NCBI RefSeq assembly: GCF_014237455.1
Contig: NZ_JABZFL010000048.1
Coordinates: 1-51,218, forward strand
Origin: Desulfobacula sp.
GTDB taxonomy: Bacteria > Desulfobacterota > Desulfobacteria > Desulfobacterales > Desulfobacteraceae
DNA: 51,218 bases
Direction: 5' to 3'
The translations under genes were made by a program, and so were the position numbers. How positions within the stretch are numbered: position 1 is the stretch's first letter; each line of letters starts with the position of its first letter. The notes under the pieces are model-generated. The model searched no databases and was not told where the DNA came from. It was given only the letters and a program-made list of their open reading frames with translations. This document shows positions 50,154 to 51,218 of this stretch, piece after piece.

Positions 50154-51068
50154 CTATAGCCATGATTCAGGGATATGGATACGGTCGCCGGGTTTAAGGG
50201 GCAGGTCAGGCAGATCGCCTGATATGACTTTGTCAAGATTCAGCTTTATTGTTTTCGTTCCATTCTGCGTCTGCCGGATGATGATGGCCCGGTTCGCAGC
50301 GGAAAACTTGGCAAACCCGCCCGCCATGATGCAGGCGGAAAGGGCAGTCATGCCGGGTTGATAATCAAGCACGCCCGGACTTTTGACTTTGCCCTGAACA
50401 TAAACTTTGGTAGTGGTCTGATTCAACTTGGTACCCAGAGGGATATAGACGGTATCACCGGATTTAAGTTTAATGTTTCCCGACATATTGCCTTCATCCA
50501 GCAGTTTCAGCAGGTCCACTTTCATGGGTTCTTTTTTGGAAATGCTTTCCTTGATATCAGAGTCAGTTATTTTCCGGTCTGCAACTCCCCTGAGAATATA
50601 GGCAAGGTTTCCCCTTTCCGGCATCACGCCACCGGCTTTAGCAATCAGATCCATGATGGTAGGGATAAAATTCAGTGCATACTTACCCGGGTTTTTCACA
50701 GCACCTGAAATAAAGAACTGGAGACTTTGATACTCCTTTATATGGAGATGAACCTGGGGGGCTACAAAGTAATCTTTTTCCAGGGGCCTGATAATGGCTT
50801 TTTCCAGCGCTTCCATTGTCAGACCGGCTGCCTTGATTTTTCCAATAAAAGGAACATTGACATGGCCATTGGCTCCGACCACCATATCCTTTGTCACCTG
50901 TTCTTCACCACCGGCAAGGATGGATATCACGACCACATCTTCGGGTCCCAGCCTGTAGGCAGAACTTATTTCATGGGCTGCACAATTTCTCGTGCCTGAA
51001 ATGAACAGGGTAAAAAGAAAGGAGATAAAAATCAGTGATAACCAGTAATATTTTAAGAATCGTTGCAT
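50154..51068 (-). CDS. Polysaccharide export protein (Wza/SLBB family)
   Basis: About 304 aa. A signal peptide is visible (MQRFLKYYWLSLIFISFLFT followed by LFISG). The Poly_export part is SSAYRLGPEDVVVISILAGG and FIGKIKAAGLTMEALEKAII; SLBB segments are FFISGAVKNPGKYALNF and VYVQGKVKSPGVLDYQP. Cys is present after the signal (RNCAA) but the lipobox is poor. The ATG at 51068 is chosen because the upstream ATG (51110) would put 14 odd residues before the signal and lies in a hairpin. It is the first gene of the assembly operon. Confidence 0.88.
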   Translation of the reverse strand: MQRFLKYYWLSLIFISFLFTLFISGTRNCAAHEISSAYRLGPEDVVVISILAGGEEQVTKDMVVGANGHVNVPFIGKIKAAGLTMEALEKAIIRPLEKDYFVAPQVHLHIKEYQSLQFFISGAVKNPGKYALNFIPTIMDLIAKAGGVMPERGNLAYILRGVADRKITDSDIKESISKKEPMKVDLLKLLDEGNMSGNIKLKSGDTVYIPLGTKLNQTTTKVYVQGKVKSPGVLDYQPGMTALSACIMAGGFAKFSAANRAIIIRQTQNGTKTIKLNLDKVISGDLPDLPLKPGDRIHIPESWL

Positions 51069-51093
51069 TATATCTCTAAATTCAAAGGGTTTG

Positions 51094-51139
51094 AGCAAAA
51101 TAAATGGCATAAGAATGAACTTATACCATTTATTTTGCT
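51094..51139. promoter_or_regulatory. 20-bp inverted repeat in the leader of the EPS operon
   Basis: AGCAAAATAAATGGCATAAG (51094-51113) and CTTATACCATTTATTTTGCT (51120-51139) are complementary over 19 of 20 positions with a 6-base loop. It lies just 5' of the export gene start. AT-rich with no following U-run, so not an obvious terminator; it could be an operator or RNA hairpin. Confidence 0.75.
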
Positions 51140-51169
51140 TCTTTTACAATGTGTACGGGGTCAGTGTAC

Positions 51170-51218
51170 GGGGTCAGGCTTTCCTTATTGTGGTTATTGA
51201 GCTCAATAACCACAATAA
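51170..51218 (+). repeat. Head-to-head pair of REP-like elements at the window end
   Basis: GGGGTCAGGCTTTCCTTATT and GTGGTTATTG are followed by AGCT and CAATAACCACAATAA, an inverted copy cut by the window end. Their junction is the palindrome TTATTGAGCTCAATAA. A partial duplicate head (GTGTACGGGGTCAG) lies just to the left. Confidence 0.85.

Overview
The window looks like a contig from a sulfate-reducer-type Desulfobacterota genome (Desulfobacteraceae-like). This is an inference from the style of the genes, the AT-rich composition and the dense repeats and toxin-antitoxin (TA) loci; no rRNA, tRNA or marker gene is present to confirm it. Nearly every gene is on the minus strand, so the reading order of the operons is from high to low coordinates. 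Both ends of the window lie inside the same short repeat, so they may be assembly break points.

Right arm (51.1-44.5 kb): the secretion and assembly end of a Wzx/Wzy-type exopolysaccharide locus. It holds an outer-membrane export protein (SLBB), a GNVR/Wzz chain-length protein, a BY-type tyrosine kinase with an unusual inserted domain, a TPR protein and an O-antigen ligase/polymerase. Next, at 44.5-33.1 kb, is an island of ten TA modules or remnants (MazEF, Phd/RelE, RHH/RelE, RHH/PIN, HicB with a HicA-AbrB chimera and PIN, AbrB/PIN, RelE remnant, HicAB, ParE pair, Phd/PIN). It also carries an APS kinase, an AAA ATPase, a DUF2235 hydrolase and a lysozyme. Many modules have their own consensus-like promoter and are separated by copies of two repeat families.

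Core (32.9-6.6 kb): a strongly AT-rich glycan-building region with many 4-bp gene overlaps. It encodes an epimerase, DegT aminotransferase, sugar N-formyltransferase, the HisH/HisF2/WbpG acetamidino trio, SDR, acyltransferases, a sulfatase-like protein, three glycosyltransferases, Wzx, Wzy and a methyltransferase. It also holds two tandem CapA-like phosphoesterases, two ATP-grasp ligases, a DUF354 protein, two deacetylase-like proteins, VanZ and an MBL/beta-CASP nuclease. The product is probably a capsule or EPS with formylated and acetamidino-modified amino sugars, possibly with amide-linked substituents.

Left arm (6.6-0 kb): a complete REP-associated tyrosine transposase (RAYT) element with perfect 29-bp inverted ends, a decayed second RAYT end, three TA loci (Phd/ParE, HEPN/MNT, Phd/PIN), a fused sugar-phosphate transferase that would start glycan assembly, and a WlbA/WbpB-type sugar dehydrogenase.

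The most unusual signal is the repeat system. A family of about 30-45 bp elements with a GGGGTCAGGC head matches the ends of the RAYT element, occurs at least 14 times, changes polarity across the glycan core, and often abuts or supplies the stop codons of neighbouring genes. A second family sits 3' of many TA modules like a cassette boundary. Together they suggest a repeat-driven modular island that collects and recombines TA genes around an EPS locus.
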